Origin: Edaphobacter lichenicola
GTDB taxonomy: Bacteria > Acidobacteriota > Terriglobia > Terriglobales > Acidobacteriaceae
DNA: 64,000 bases
Reading direction: 5' to 3'
Assembly: GCF_025264645.1 (NCBI RefSeq)
Contig: NZ_CP073696.1
Coordinates: 4,092,001-4,156,000 of the forward strand
Positions 17,165 through 25,877 of the stretch are shown here, one piece after another. The first letter of the stretch is position 1; each line of letters starts with the position of its first letter. The notes under the pieces are model-generated. The model was not told where the DNA came from, searched no databases, and was given only the letters and a program-made list of their open reading frames with translations. Position numbers and translations under genes: made by a program.

Positions 17165-19252
17165 ATGAAAAATAATCTGTACCGTGCTCCGATCACGCTC
17201 GCGAGACGCGCCGTTTATTCGATCCTGCTCGCCGTCAGTATTTATGGAATCTCCCAGGCCCATGCCACCGCCACCTATATGCTCGCGTATCCAGGGGCAC
17301 CCTATGATGGCGCGAGCGGTACCTACACCTTGAAAGCGGATAGTACGACAATCCCGGTCACCTCCTACTATGGCGGCCGTTACAGCTTCGGCCATCTCGC
17401 CTTCGAAGGCACGACCACCTTCACCCTGTCGACCAGAAACGGTGCGGCGATTACGAGCTATAACATTAGCCCCCACGACTTCGGGATCACCGGCAGCGTC
17501 AGCGGCTCGAGTCTGACGTTCTCCGTCACGCAAGGCAAGTCCACCTACCTCATCATTAGCGTCAGCACCAGCGCCGGTGCGCTGGAGCCGATGGTGATTG
17601 CGGGGGACCCTCAGGAGACGGACGCTCCGACCATCGGCGGCAGCGTATTCGACATCACCGCCGCGCCGTACAACGCGGATAAAACTGGCAACACCCTCCT
17701 GAACACCACGATTCAAACTGCTATCAATAACGTGAGCGCCAGCGGAGGCGGAACTCTGTACTTCCCTGCCGGAGTCTACGAGATCTCCAACAATATTCAA
17801 CTAGCAAGCAACATCACGATTTACTTGGCGCCGGGCGCGTTCATTCACGGCTCCTCAAACCGTAATGATTACACCTGGAACACCAGCGGTACGATCCAGA
17901 ACGGCCAGCCCGAGCAAGGCCCGCAAAACTTTCTCATCACCGGCGCAGTCAACAACGTCGCCTTCACCGGCAGAGGCGTGATCGACGCCAATTCGACCGT
18001 CCTGGTCACTCCAGCAACCACTGGTGGCACCATCGATGGTTTCGGAAACTATCGCAAGGGAATCATCGAAAGCAGCGCAGACAGCAGCGGCAACCGGCCC
18101 AATGGGCTTAAGATTATCGGGATCACCGTCAAGGACGCGACCACCTGGACCTTCGATATCCAGGATGAACAGAACGTGACGATCCAGAACGTAAAGATGC
18201 TGGACGATTTCGATTGGATCCACAGCGATGGCTACGACATCGTTTCCACGGATACCGCCACCATTGATAACTGCCTCGGCATCACCGGCGACGATACCTT
18301 CGATGCGAAGGCGGGTGATACCAATCCAGTCACCAACATCCTCTACAGTAATGACGTGGGCTACAGCCACGGAGGCGACGGCACGAAGGTAGGCGACCAG
18401 TCGACGGGCGCTGCCAGCAACATTATCTTCAGCAACATCCAGGTCGTCGCCGGGCAACGTGCCGTCAGCATCTCTCATGACGAGGGCACGGCCGCTTGGA
18501 CCAACATTCACTTCAACGACATTCACATGGAGAACCTCGAAGGAAGCTCCTCCTCGGGAGAGTTCCTCGTGGCTCCGCTTGTGCTCTGGACCTACAGCAG
18601 TGGCGGGGCGGGGCCGGTGAGCGATGTAAGCCTGTCGCGAGTCACAGTGGATAACAGCAACGGACACATGGGCTTGATTGAAGGCGTCAATTCTACCGGC
18701 GAGCTCTCCAACATCACCTTGCAGGATGTGACGATCGATGGAACTGCCATAACCAGCAGCAATGCATCGTCTAAGATCACGGTCGGGGCCAATGTGAGCA
18801 ATTTGCAGTACGGCCTCGTCTCCGGCGGCATCTACACCTTCGTCAGCCGGCACAACAGCCTGGCCATGGATAGCGGCAACTCGACGGTCGCTGGCAGCCC
18901 GGTGATCCAATGGCCGGTCAACAGCCCCGAAACAACCACGCAGCAGTGGAAACTGACCTCGGTCAGCGGCAACACCTACATGCTGGTGAACCAGCAGAAC
19001 GGATACGCGCTCAGTACCGCCAACTCGACCGCGTCGGGCGCTGGACTCATCCAATCCCCGGGCACCCAAACCGACAAAGATTGGACGATCAGCAGCGTGG
19101 GCAGCGGCTACTACAAGGTGATCAGCGCTCAGAGCGGCGACGCTCTGGATGATGACAACATCCCGGCAGGCACCCAGAGCACCAGCAGCCAGGTGGTGCA
19201 GTTCACACCGAATGGCAACGACACTCAGCAGTGGAAGCTGACGAAGCAGTAA
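17165..19252 (+). CDS. secreted beta-helix polysaccharide-active protein with N-terminal beta-sandwich and C-terminal RICIN domain
   Basis: After a signal peptide (to about residue 35, SQAHATA) comes a beta-sandwich of about 110 residues, then a right-handed beta-helix from GGTLYFPAGVYEI to about residue 545, then a ricin-type beta-trefoil (about 555-695) with repeated W/QQWKLTS endings. In the helix, HSDGYDI and ITGDDTFDAK provide the paired Asp residues seen in GH28 and GH49 enzymes, and SHGGDGTKVGD follows. The N-terminal sandwich plus helix resembles the GH49 dextranase layout, but motifs are also compatible with GH28, so I leave the family open. The RICIN domain should bind sugar (CBM13-like). 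Element B drives it; the ROK regulator gene is immediately downstream beyond a hairpin. Confidence 0.8.
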   Translation: MKNNLYRAPITLARRAVYSILLAVSIYGISQAHATATYMLAYPGAPYDGASGTYTLKADSTTIPVTSYYGGRYSFGHLAFEGTTTFTLSTRNGAAITSYNISPHDFGITGSVSGSSLTFSVTQGKSTYLIISVSTSAGALEPMVIAGDPQETDAPTIGGSVFDITAAPYNADKTGNTLLNTTIQTAINNVSASGGGTLYFPAGVYEISNNIQLASNITIYLAPGAFIHGSSNRNDYTWNTSGTIQNGQPEQGPQNFLITGAVNNVAFTGRGVIDANSTVLVTPATTGGTIDGFGNYRKGIIESSADSSGNRPNGLKIIGITVKDATTWTFDIQDEQNVTIQNVKMLDDFDWIHSDGYDIVSTDTATIDNCLGITGDDTFDAKAGDTNPVTNILYSNDVGYSHGGDGTKVGDQSTGAASNIIFSNIQVVAGQRAVSISHDEGTAAWTNIHFNDIHMENLEGSSSSGEFLVAPLVLWTYSSGGAGPVSDVSLSRVTVDNSNGHMGLIEGVNSTGELSNITLQDVTIDGTAITSSNASSKITVGANVSNLQYGLVSGGIYTFVSRHNSLAMDSGNSTVAGSPVIQWPVNSPETTTQQWKLTSVSGNTYMLVNQQNGYALSTANSTASGAGLIQSPGTQTDKDWTISSVGSGYYKVISAQSGDALDDDNIPAGTQSTSSQVVQFTPNGNDTQQWKLTKQ

Positions 19253-19278
19253 TCTTCGCCTCAGTCTTCAGCAAAGAC

Positions 19279-19309
19279 GTGGCCTCCGCGCAGTTCGGTC
19301 GGAGGCCAC
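19279..19309 (+). terminator. hairpin after the beta-helix/RICIN gene
   Basis: GTGGCCTCCG at 19279-19288 and CGGAGGCCAC at 19300-19309 form a perfect ten-pair stem with an eleven-base loop, 27 bases after the stop codon. No T-tract follows (CACAATCATT). It separates this transcript from the ROK gene. Confidence 0.6.
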
Positions 19310-19349
19310 CACAATCATTAACTAAGCTGAGTCAAAACGAGACCGTCAA

Positions 19350-20519
19350 ATGAGCGCGCAGACATCTAGCTTTATCCAAAATCAGACCGCATCGAACAGA
19401 ACACCGCGAAAGATTAATCGGGATCTGATCTTCGATCTGGTTCGCAGGAGACACCCAATCTCTCGAGCCGACCTAGCACGCCTTACAGGGCTGCAGCGAA
19501 GCACTATATCTTTGATTGTGGAAGGGCTGATCCGTGAAGGATGGCTCGTTCAGGATTCTGTCCGCAAGCTTCGACGCGGACGCAACCCGACTTTTCTAGA
19601 GTTGAATCGCAGGCAAGCGATCATCGCTCTGGACATTCACCAGTCGCATACCATCGTTGCCTTGACGGATATAGAGGGGCAAATCAGCTTCCAACAAGTT
19701 CTTTTTGCGCCTCCCAACGCTTCTCGAACTTTCAGCCTGATTGTCAGCACGATTATCAAAATTAGAGCAGAACACAAGCGTCTGTCATTTTGCGGAATCG
19801 GAATTTGTCTTCCAAGGCGCACCGACCTTTATTTGAGAAAGCAAATCGTTGCTCAAAATTTCAAATGGCCAGGGTTGAGTCTAAAGTCGAAGATGGAGCG
19901 CGCTATCGGTTTAGTTGTCACGATAGACAACGTCGCTAATGTGTGTGCACTTTCCGAGGTCTGGTTTGGCAGCAGCGATGGATTGAATGACTTGGTAGTT
20001 ATAAATGTATGCGAAGGAATCGATGTCGGCATCTTTGCGAATGGTCGGCTCGTTCGAGGCCAGAGGGGGATGGCTGGCGAGTTCGGCCATATCCAAATCA
20101 AACCTGATGGGCCCCTGTGCGCATGCGGTAACCGGGGTTGCTGGGAAATGCTCGCTTCAAACCGAGCGGCGATCTCTTTCTACATGGAGTTGTCGTCCCC
20201 TGCCGAAACGCCCTCATTCGAACTGCTGGTCAAATACAACCAGGGTGGAGATCGTGCGGCGGTACAGGCGCTTATCAAAATGGCTGAATACCTTGGCCAC
20301 GGTATTCAAATGATCTCGGTGGCGCTCGCACCAAAGGAGATCGTGGTTGTTGGGGAAGTTACTGCACTCTGGCACACCCTTAGCTCGATCGTTGACGAGC
20401 AACTGAAGAAAAATGCTTTCACGAAGGTTCCTTTAATTCGACCTGCCTACGATGGGAATACCATCAGGCTTAGAGGTGCTGTCGCGCTGGTGTTGGAACA
20501 AGACTCTCGAGAATATTGA
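19350..20519 (+). CDS. ROK family transcriptional regulator
   Basis: Residues about 20-75 form a winged helix-turn-helix (ISRADLARLTGLQRSTISLI). The rest is a ROK sugar-kinase-like domain with the zinc-binding motif around CACGNRGCWE and the preceding GEFGHIQI. Such NagC/XylR-type proteins bind a sugar or sugar phosphate and release DNA. The ATP-binding DxGGT motif of true kinases is replaced (LDIHQSHTIVAL), as in many regulators. It is the only conventional transcription factor inside the 5.8-20.5 kb polysaccharide locus and is a candidate for binding elements A, B and C, though their position just upstream of -35 would fit an activator better than a repressor. Confidence 0.9.
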   Translation: MSAQTSSFIQNQTASNRTPRKINRDLIFDLVRRRHPISRADLARLTGLQRSTISLIVEGLIREGWLVQDSVRKLRRGRNPTFLELNRRQAIIALDIHQSHTIVALTDIEGQISFQQVLFAPPNASRTFSLIVSTIIKIRAEHKRLSFCGIGICLPRRTDLYLRKQIVAQNFKWPGLSLKSKMERAIGLVVTIDNVANVCALSEVWFGSSDGLNDLVVINVCEGIDVGIFANGRLVRGQRGMAGEFGHIQIKPDGPLCACGNRGCWEMLASNRAAISFYMELSSPAETPSFELLVKYNQGGDRAAVQALIKMAEYLGHGIQMISVALAPKEIVVVGEVTALWHTLSSIVDEQLKKNAFTKVPLIRPAYDGNTIRLRGAVALVLEQDSREY

Positions 20520-20643
20520 GTAGGAAATTTCGGATCGGGCGCCAACCTTTACATGCCGGATTATCGTCATCGGGAGCGAAGTAACTTCCTACCACATCGG
20601 AACAAATTCTGACCACGAAATGTTCCATGTAAACGTAATCTCT

Positions 20644-22026
20644 TTAAGCGGGGCTATAGCTTTTGAAGCCTGCGTTGGCCATTCCGCGTTGGGCCTCGGG
20701 GTTCTTCATGAAGGTCTCCCAGACGAAGGCCGTCCGCGCATTTTCCGCCATGAGCATGGTGATGCCGGTATCGATGCCGACAACATCGGTGTCGTACCAT
20801 TTCTTCAAGGGATTGAAGGCATCGACGAAGCCGTACCGACTCCACGCCTGTGGGTAGTGGGTTCGGATGTTTTTGAGGACGCGCATGGTGGCCTCGGGCA
20901 GAAACGGAAGTGAGCCTCCGGGGGCTGCGGGGACCACGGTTCCATCGATTGGGCCCATGGCCGGTGGGCCGCCCCAGATGACGTAGCCTTTGTCGGAGTC
21001 AGAGGCGGTGATGCCCCAGAGGTCGTCGCTGTAGTCGGGAAAGCTTTTGCTTAATTCGATGCAGAAGCGTCGGTGAACTTCGGTGGCGGTGGTCGAGTTC
21101 AGAAAATAGTCTGCGTACTTGTCGCGCTTGCCCCGGAAGTCGAACCAGGCCTGCGAGTACTGATGAACGAAGAGCGGTGCGAAGGAACCAATGTAGCGCA
21201 GACCGTCATATTCGAAGGTGGTTCGTTTCCAAGCCAACCACGCCTCGGGCCGCAACGGGTGAGAGGAAGAACCCATTCCGAGCAGATAGATCATCATTAG
21301 TTCGCTGTAGTAGTCCCACTTGTATGGAAGGAAGCCGAGTTCCGGCGTCCAGCCGTGGGGCAGCAGCGTGGTGTCTTCTGAGAGCCAGGTCCAGTCCACG
21401 CGGTCGAAGATTGCCTGTGCCAGGTCGACGATGTCGCGATCATGAAAGTGCTGTCGGCAGGTAAGGATGCCGCAGAGCAATAATGCCGTGTCAACCGATG
21501 AGACTTCGGAGTCCCAGATTCTTTCGCCGGTATTGATGTTGGCGAAGTGATAGAAGAATCCGCGATGCGTCGGCAGCTTCCTCCAAAGAAATACGAGTGT
21601 CGCGATGACGCGCAGGCGTGCGTCCTGGTGTGAGATGTAGCCGCGTTTTTCTGCAATGCAGATTGCGCTCAGGCCGAAACCGGTAGATGCGATGCTTGCA
21701 ACGGTGCCGGTGTCGTTGATGTGGACGTTGCAGCGATCTTTGATCAATCCGGTCTGCGGATTAGCTTGCTCCCAGAAGAAGAGGAAGCTGCTGCGTTCAA
21801 GATCGTCCAGAAACTTATCATCCTCAGGCGAAAGAGCGGTTGGTGGAGGGGCAGGTGCCGGTTTCTTACCCCGCGTGTCAGTTCGTTGCGCGGGTGCCTG
21901 TGCCCAAATAGGAAGCGGTTTCCATTGAGCGAAAGGCAGAGCCAGCGAGACACCAGCCATCTGGCGTAGCAGCCAGCGCCGGGAAGTGAGATTCACGATG
22001 TCATCTGCACTATTGTCCGCGCTCAT
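20644..22026 (-). CDS. Tat-exported Glycoamylase-domain protein (GH144-like, beta-1,2-glucanase candidate)
   Basis: The 460-residue product has a twin-arginine signal (LTSRRWLLRQMAGVSLALP), a proline-rich linker, and a glucoamylase-family (alpha/alpha)6 domain: LERSSFLFFWEQANPQTGL, DRCNVHINDTGTVASIASTG, FYHFANINTGERIWDSEVSS and WGITASDSDKGY. This matches the Pfam Glycoamylase domain that includes GH144 endo-beta-1,2-glucanases. Catalytic residues cannot be fixed without alignment. Beta-1,2-glucan occurs as bacterial cyclic or periplasmic glucan, so the target may be microbial rather than plant. It is single, convergent with ROK and divergent from the next gene. Confidence 0.8.
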   Translation of the reverse strand: MSADNSADDIVNLTSRRWLLRQMAGVSLALPFAQWKPLPIWAQAPAQRTDTRGKKPAPAPPPTALSPEDDKFLDDLERSSFLFFWEQANPQTGLIKDRCNVHINDTGTVASIASTGFGLSAICIAEKRGYISHQDARLRVIATLVFLWRKLPTHRGFFYHFANINTGERIWDSEVSSVDTALLLCGILTCRQHFHDRDIVDLAQAIFDRVDWTWLSEDTTLLPHGWTPELGFLPYKWDYYSELMMIYLLGMGSSSHPLRPEAWLAWKRTTFEYDGLRYIGSFAPLFVHQYSQAWFDFRGKRDKYADYFLNSTTATEVHRRFCIELSKSFPDYSDDLWGITASDSDKGYVIWGGPPAMGPIDGTVVPAAPGGSLPFLPEATMRVLKNIRTHYPQAWSRYGFVDAFNPLKKWYDTDVVGIDTGITMLMAENARTAFVWETFMKNPEAQRGMANAGFKSYSPA

Positions 22027-22163
22027 TCAAGCCATCCGTATTCGTTCAGGAAACTGATTCAGACGACACATGTATTGAATAATAGATGCACAATGGACCT
22101 GTAAGAGCAGTCGCCCGGGCAGCATGTGCTTCCGATTGTGAGTCCAAGTATTATCGGTGCTGA

Positions 22164-23177
22164 ATGACGGCAAAGAAAGTTGTGTGGACGATTATCGCAG
22201 TTGCGGTAGCCGTGGTGCTTGGGTTGTTCCTACGCACGAACCGGCTGAGATCGATCAACGTGCGGCAATCAATGCCGATTGAAGGAGCAGTGGTCCAGCG
22301 CGATGCTGACACGAAGAAGCAAGTGCCGATCGCAGATGTTCTGATCACAGCATCGGATGGGGTGGCGAGCGCCACAACCCGGTCCGAAGCCTCAGGATAT
22401 TTCAAGCTGGTCCTGCAAAAAGGAGTGTTGTCTGGGAGGCCCATTACGGTCAGCTTCCGGCATCCGTCTTATGAGCCACTTGAGATGAATGTGCAAACGG
22501 GAAGATTAGAGACTCGGAACGCGCTGTATGTCGCGGCAATGATTCCGATCCCTCCGAAGAGCATAGCTGGACCCAGCCATCCGGAGGTGGTGGTGACCAA
22601 TATCCGGGTGAGATATACGCTCAATTTCCGGACCGACACGAACGTGGGTAGTGCGGTCAAGATCTTTCAGGTAGTGAATACCGGAAACGTCCCCTGCAAT
22701 CACCAGGCTCCGTGTTCACCAGATGGAAAGTGGAAGGCTGCTTCTGCTTCTGAATCACTGGATGCTGGAGCGGACAATACGTTCAGCAATGTAAGAGCCT
22801 CCTGTATCGCGGGACCGTGCCCGTTTACGCGGATTGATTCAAGCGGATTTGTTCATGGCGGACGCAAAATCAGCGTTTCGGCGCTGGACTGGTCGGATAC
22901 GACTACCTTCTTGATGGAGGCCGAGGTCTATCACACGGCAATCAACTCCAACGTCCGGCAGTTGTACCCGGTGATCTTTGGCCGAACGCTGAACTTTACG
23001 CTGCCCCCCACGCAGGAGGGCGTGAGTCTTGAAGCCGAAATCAACGGCTCTCCCATGGTATTCCCGCTGGGCCCCGCCCTCAATTTGAGCTGGGCCACCT
23101 GCACTGTCCGAACTGATGCGGAAACAGAGAAGACCACAGTCTATGGCTGTGAACTTAAGCCGGGATATCGGTTCTGA
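22164..23177 (+). CDS. membrane-anchored protein with carboxypeptidase-regulatory-like domain
   Basis: One N-terminal helix (VVWTIIAVAVAVVLGLFL) anchors or exports the protein. Residues about 37-120 resemble the carboxypeptidase-regulatory-like beta-sandwich (IEGAVVQRDADTKKQVPIAD, then SGYFKLVL and VSFRHPSYEP). The remaining 210 residues contain several Cys pairs (PCNHQAPC, CIAGPCPF) and no recognised family. Many acidobacterial surface proteins have this arrangement. The ribosome binding site is weak. No partner gene is evident: it lies between the GH144-like gene and the mobile island, of which it forms the left border. Confidence 0.65.
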   Translation: MTAKKVVWTIIAVAVAVVLGLFLRTNRLRSINVRQSMPIEGAVVQRDADTKKQVPIADVLITASDGVASATTRSEASGYFKLVLQKGVLSGRPITVSFRHPSYEPLEMNVQTGRLETRNALYVAAMIPIPPKSIAGPSHPEVVVTNIRVRYTLNFRTDTNVGSAVKIFQVVNTGNVPCNHQAPCSPDGKWKAASASESLDAGADNTFSNVRASCIAGPCPFTRIDSSGFVHGGRKISVSALDWSDTTTFLMEAEVYHTAINSNVRQLYPVIFGRTLNFTLPPTQEGVSLEAEINGSPMVFPLGPALNLSWATCTVRTDAETEKTTVYGCELKPGYRF

Positions 23178-23730
23178 TTCGCGACAGGCGTGAGTGGCTC
23201 TCGAGATAGTGGGTCTGCGAGCTAGCTTTTTGAGGAGCATGGTGGCCATACGCAGACAGCCACGACCTAGTATGAACGGCTCTGGTGCAAATAGTGAGAG
23301 TGGATGAGATGGAAGCGATCCTCGGATACGGATGAGGCAATGTTCTGGACTCTGCACCGAAATAGCCGTGGCGTCTGCACATGCGCCAAAAGTCCGTACG
23401 ATCCCAAACACGCGGCCATCAACTTTCATCTCCGAGCCCGCCGCTGGCTTGACTGCTACGGGCAGGTTGAAGACTTCCAGTGGCTCTTGACGTCGACCGG
23501 ACGTCGGCTTCCGCAAGTTTTCCGTTTCGAGAATACGGAAGAAGATTGAAAGGGACATTTATCGAATACGGAATGAATTGCGGTCGTGCTTTGCAGCAGC
23601 TACTTCGCGTCCTCCGCCGATGCACGGAATGATTGCACGCGACTGCTCAGATGATAAGCCGAACAAGCGGCATAATCTGAGTTCGCTCAGAGACAGTTTC
23701 GACTTGACTGTTCGCCTGATTGGAGCGGAA
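23178..23730. other. left flank of the mobile island, no clear gene
   Basis: About 550 bases without a convincing family match. A frame at 23304-23549 could encode an 81-residue protein (MRWKRSSDTDEAM start) but lacks a good ribosome binding site. GAATACGGAA occurs twice (near 23529 and 23564). CTCAGAT (23646-23652) and ATCTGAG (23675-23681) form an inverted repeat ahead of the DUF2924 gene. The left attachment site is expected in this stretch but was not identified. Confidence 0.45.
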
Positions 23731-24210
23731 ATGGGACTGCCGCAGAGAGGGCGGACTCATGGAGAAAGTACTATCGCAGAGTGCCACAGCTCAATTGATT
23801 CTAGTCTGCCCAACCTCCCTAAAGCGCGCTTGGTTGAGCTTTGGAAGGACAACTTTGGTAAAGAGCCGGGACGGGTTCGGCCCGAGCTCATGCTACCCAT
23901 TCTTGCGTACAAGATTCAAGAAAGAGCCTATGGTGGTCTATCGCCGGTAGCTAGTGCGAGGTCGCAGGTAATTGCCACCTCGCTTAGACTGCAGAGCCGT
24001 TCCCGAGATGAAGCTCGTGTGCGCTTCAAGGCCGGAACGAAACTGGTAAGGGAATGGAGGGGAAAGACTCACGAGGTCATACTTAATGATGAGGGTTATC
24101 ACTACCTGGGTAAGACCTACAAGAGTCTCTCTCCGATCGCATGTGAGATCACTGGGACACGTTGGTCTGGGCCAGCCTTCTTCGGGACGAAGAAGCTGAA
24201 GGCTTCGTGA
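23731..24210 (+). CDS. DUF2924 domain-containing protein (recombinase-associated)
   Basis: ATG 23731, five bases after GGAG, gives a 159-residue protein; the frame extends upstream to 23578 without support. LPKARLVELWKDNFGKEPGR, LAYKIQERAYGGLS and TKLVREWRGKTHEVILND, then YLGKTYKSLSPIACEITGT, are the DUF2924 blocks in the usual order. DUF2924 genes lie directly upstream of serine recombinases in prophages and integrative elements; they may be directionality or DNA-binding partners. Here the stop codon overlaps the recombinase GTG start (GTGA), so the two are translationally coupled. Confidence 0.88.
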   Translation: MGLPQRGRTHGESTIAECHSSIDSSLPNLPKARLVELWKDNFGKEPGRVRPELMLPILAYKIQERAYGGLSPVASARSQVIATSLRLQSRSRDEARVRFKAGTKLVREWRGKTHEVILNDEGYHYLGKTYKSLSPIACEITGTRWSGPAFFGTKKLKAS

Positions 24211-25877
24211 CCTCGGCTAAAACTCAAATTCGCTGTGCGATCTACACCCGAAAGTCTTCCGAAGAGGGGCTTGAACAATCATTCAACTCCCTCCACGCGC
24301 AGCGAGAGGCCTGCGAAGCCTACGTCTTGAGCCAGCGTCACGAGGGGTGGCAACTTCTAGCAAATCAATACGACGATGGCGGATTTTCTGGCGGCAACAT
24401 GGAACGGCCAGGACTCAAAAAACTGATCGCCGATATCGCCTCCGACAAGATCGACACCGTAGTTGTCTACAAAGTAGACCGCCTCACTCGCGCACTATCC
24501 GACTTCGCCAAGATAGTTGATGCCTTCGATAAGCAGGGTGTGAGCTTCGTCTCTGTTACTCAACAATTCAATACGACAACCTCCATGGGTCGCCTTACGC
24601 TCAACGTGCTGCTCTCCTTCGCACAGTTCGAACGTGAGGTCACCGGAGAAAGAATCAGGGACAAGGTTGCCGCCTCGAAGAAGAAGGGCATGTGGATGGG
24701 AGGTCATGTGCCCAAGGGATACGACAGGGTGGAAGGAAAACTCATCGTCAACGCCAAGGAGGCGGTGGCTGTCCGGAATATCTTCCTCACATATCTTGAA
24801 TGTGGATGTGTACGGAGATTAGCTGAACGTTTGAAACACTCCGGCATTCGCAGTAAAAGATGGACTAGCTCCACCGGACGTCAACGTGGAGGTGTGATCC
24901 TCTCGCGCGGTTCTCTCTATCACAGGCTCAACAATCCGATCTACATCGGAAAGATTGCTCACCAGGGAAAACTTCACGACGGGCAACATGAGCCAATCTT
25001 AGATTTGCAGATATGGAGTAAAGTCGCAGCAATGTTGAAGGACAACCGCGTTGCTCGGCGAATCCAGGGCAACATCCCGTCGGGCCGCCTATTGCTTGGG
25101 AAATTAGTGACTTCAGATGGCCAAAGCTATACACCGACCCATGCAGCGAAGAAGGGGAGGCGCTACTTTTACTACATTCTCACCGGCTCCGGGCGCGGTT
25201 CATCGGTGAACATCATCAAGCGCCTGCCGGCGGACGAATTGGAGAGCCGTGTCCTCTCCTCAATTGGCTCTTTCCTCGAAGACTCTCCGCGACTCTCACA
25301 GCATTTTGAAACACTCGACGTTCGGGAGTTGCGATTGTTGACATCGGCCGCGAAGCATCGTGCGGCTCAACTCTCGGAGACCACCCATCCGGACACACGA
25401 GACTTCATCTTTCGGATCGTTGAGAAAATCGTCGTCGAGAAGACTGAGTTGTCTATCTTTTTGAGCGGAGAGCAGCTAAGTAAGAGCTTCCTCGGGGACG
25501 TGCCTAAAGGCGGTTCACTCATCAAGATTCAACTGCGTGAACCAATATCGTTCGCACGCCGCGGAAGCGCAGTCAAATTGATTTTGTCGAACGGTGATAG
25601 TAAGAGCGATGCTCCAATCGCTTCCCTAGTACGCGCCGTCGTCCAGGCCAGAACATGGTCGGATTGGATCGTCTCCGGGAAAGTGCGAAACTTGGACCAG
25701 CTTGCGGAAAAGGCTGGTCTCAACAAACGTTACGCCTCTCGAATTCTTCGATTAGCGGCACTCTCCCCGACGCTCTACGAAGCGATTCTTGCTGGAGACC
25801 ACTCACCCTTACTCACCGTGTCCCTTTTCACTAAAAGTCTTCCCTTGGATTGGGGGCAGCAGAGGCTTGCAGGATAG
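24207..25877 (+). CDS. large serine recombinase (integrase) of the mobile island
   Basis: GTG 24207 overlaps the DUF2924 stop; product 556 residues. The N-terminal resolvase domain has CAIYTRKSSEEGLEQSFNSL with the catalytic Ser after the conserved YTRK, DGGFSGGNMERPGL, VYKVDRLTRALSDF and LTLNVLLSFAQFEREVTGER. A Recombinase domain follows (YLECGCVRRLAERLKHSGIR). The zinc-ribbon position (about residues 285-325) shows no Cys. The C terminus LPLDWGQQRL is the usual ending for this family, so the gene is complete. It mobilises the element by site-specific recombination. Its last 47 bases overlap the 3' end of the convergent DUF2075 gene. Confidence 0.92.
   Translation: MTSAKTQIRCAIYTRKSSEEGLEQSFNSLHAQREACEAYVLSQRHEGWQLLANQYDDGGFSGGNMERPGLKKLIADIASDKIDTVVVYKVDRLTRALSDFAKIVDAFDKQGVSFVSVTQQFNTTTSMGRLTLNVLLSFAQFEREVTGERIRDKVAASKKKGMWMGGHVPKGYDRVEGKLIVNAKEAVAVRNIFLTYLECGCVRRLAERLKHSGIRSKRWTSSTGRQRGGVILSRGSLYHRLNNPIYIGKIAHQGKLHDGQHEPILDLQIWSKVAAMLKDNRVARRIQGNIPSGRLLLGKLVTSDGQSYTPTHAAKKGRRYFYYILTGSGRGSSVNIIKRLPADELESRVLSSIGSFLEDSPRLSQHFETLDVRELRLLTSAAKHRAAQLSETTHPDTRDFIFRIVEKIVVEKTELSIFLSGEQLSKSFLGDVPKGGSLIKIQLREPISFARRGSAVKLILSNGDSKSDAPIASLVRAVVQARTWSDWIVSGKVRNLDQLAEKAGLNKRYASRILRLAALSPTLYEAILAGDHSPLLTVSLFTKSLPLDWGQQRLAG

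Noticed and set aside
17855..19069. 404-codon minus-strand frame opposite the beta-helix gene
   Set aside because: Shadow frame; composition is skewed and no motif is present, while the plus strand has clear domains.
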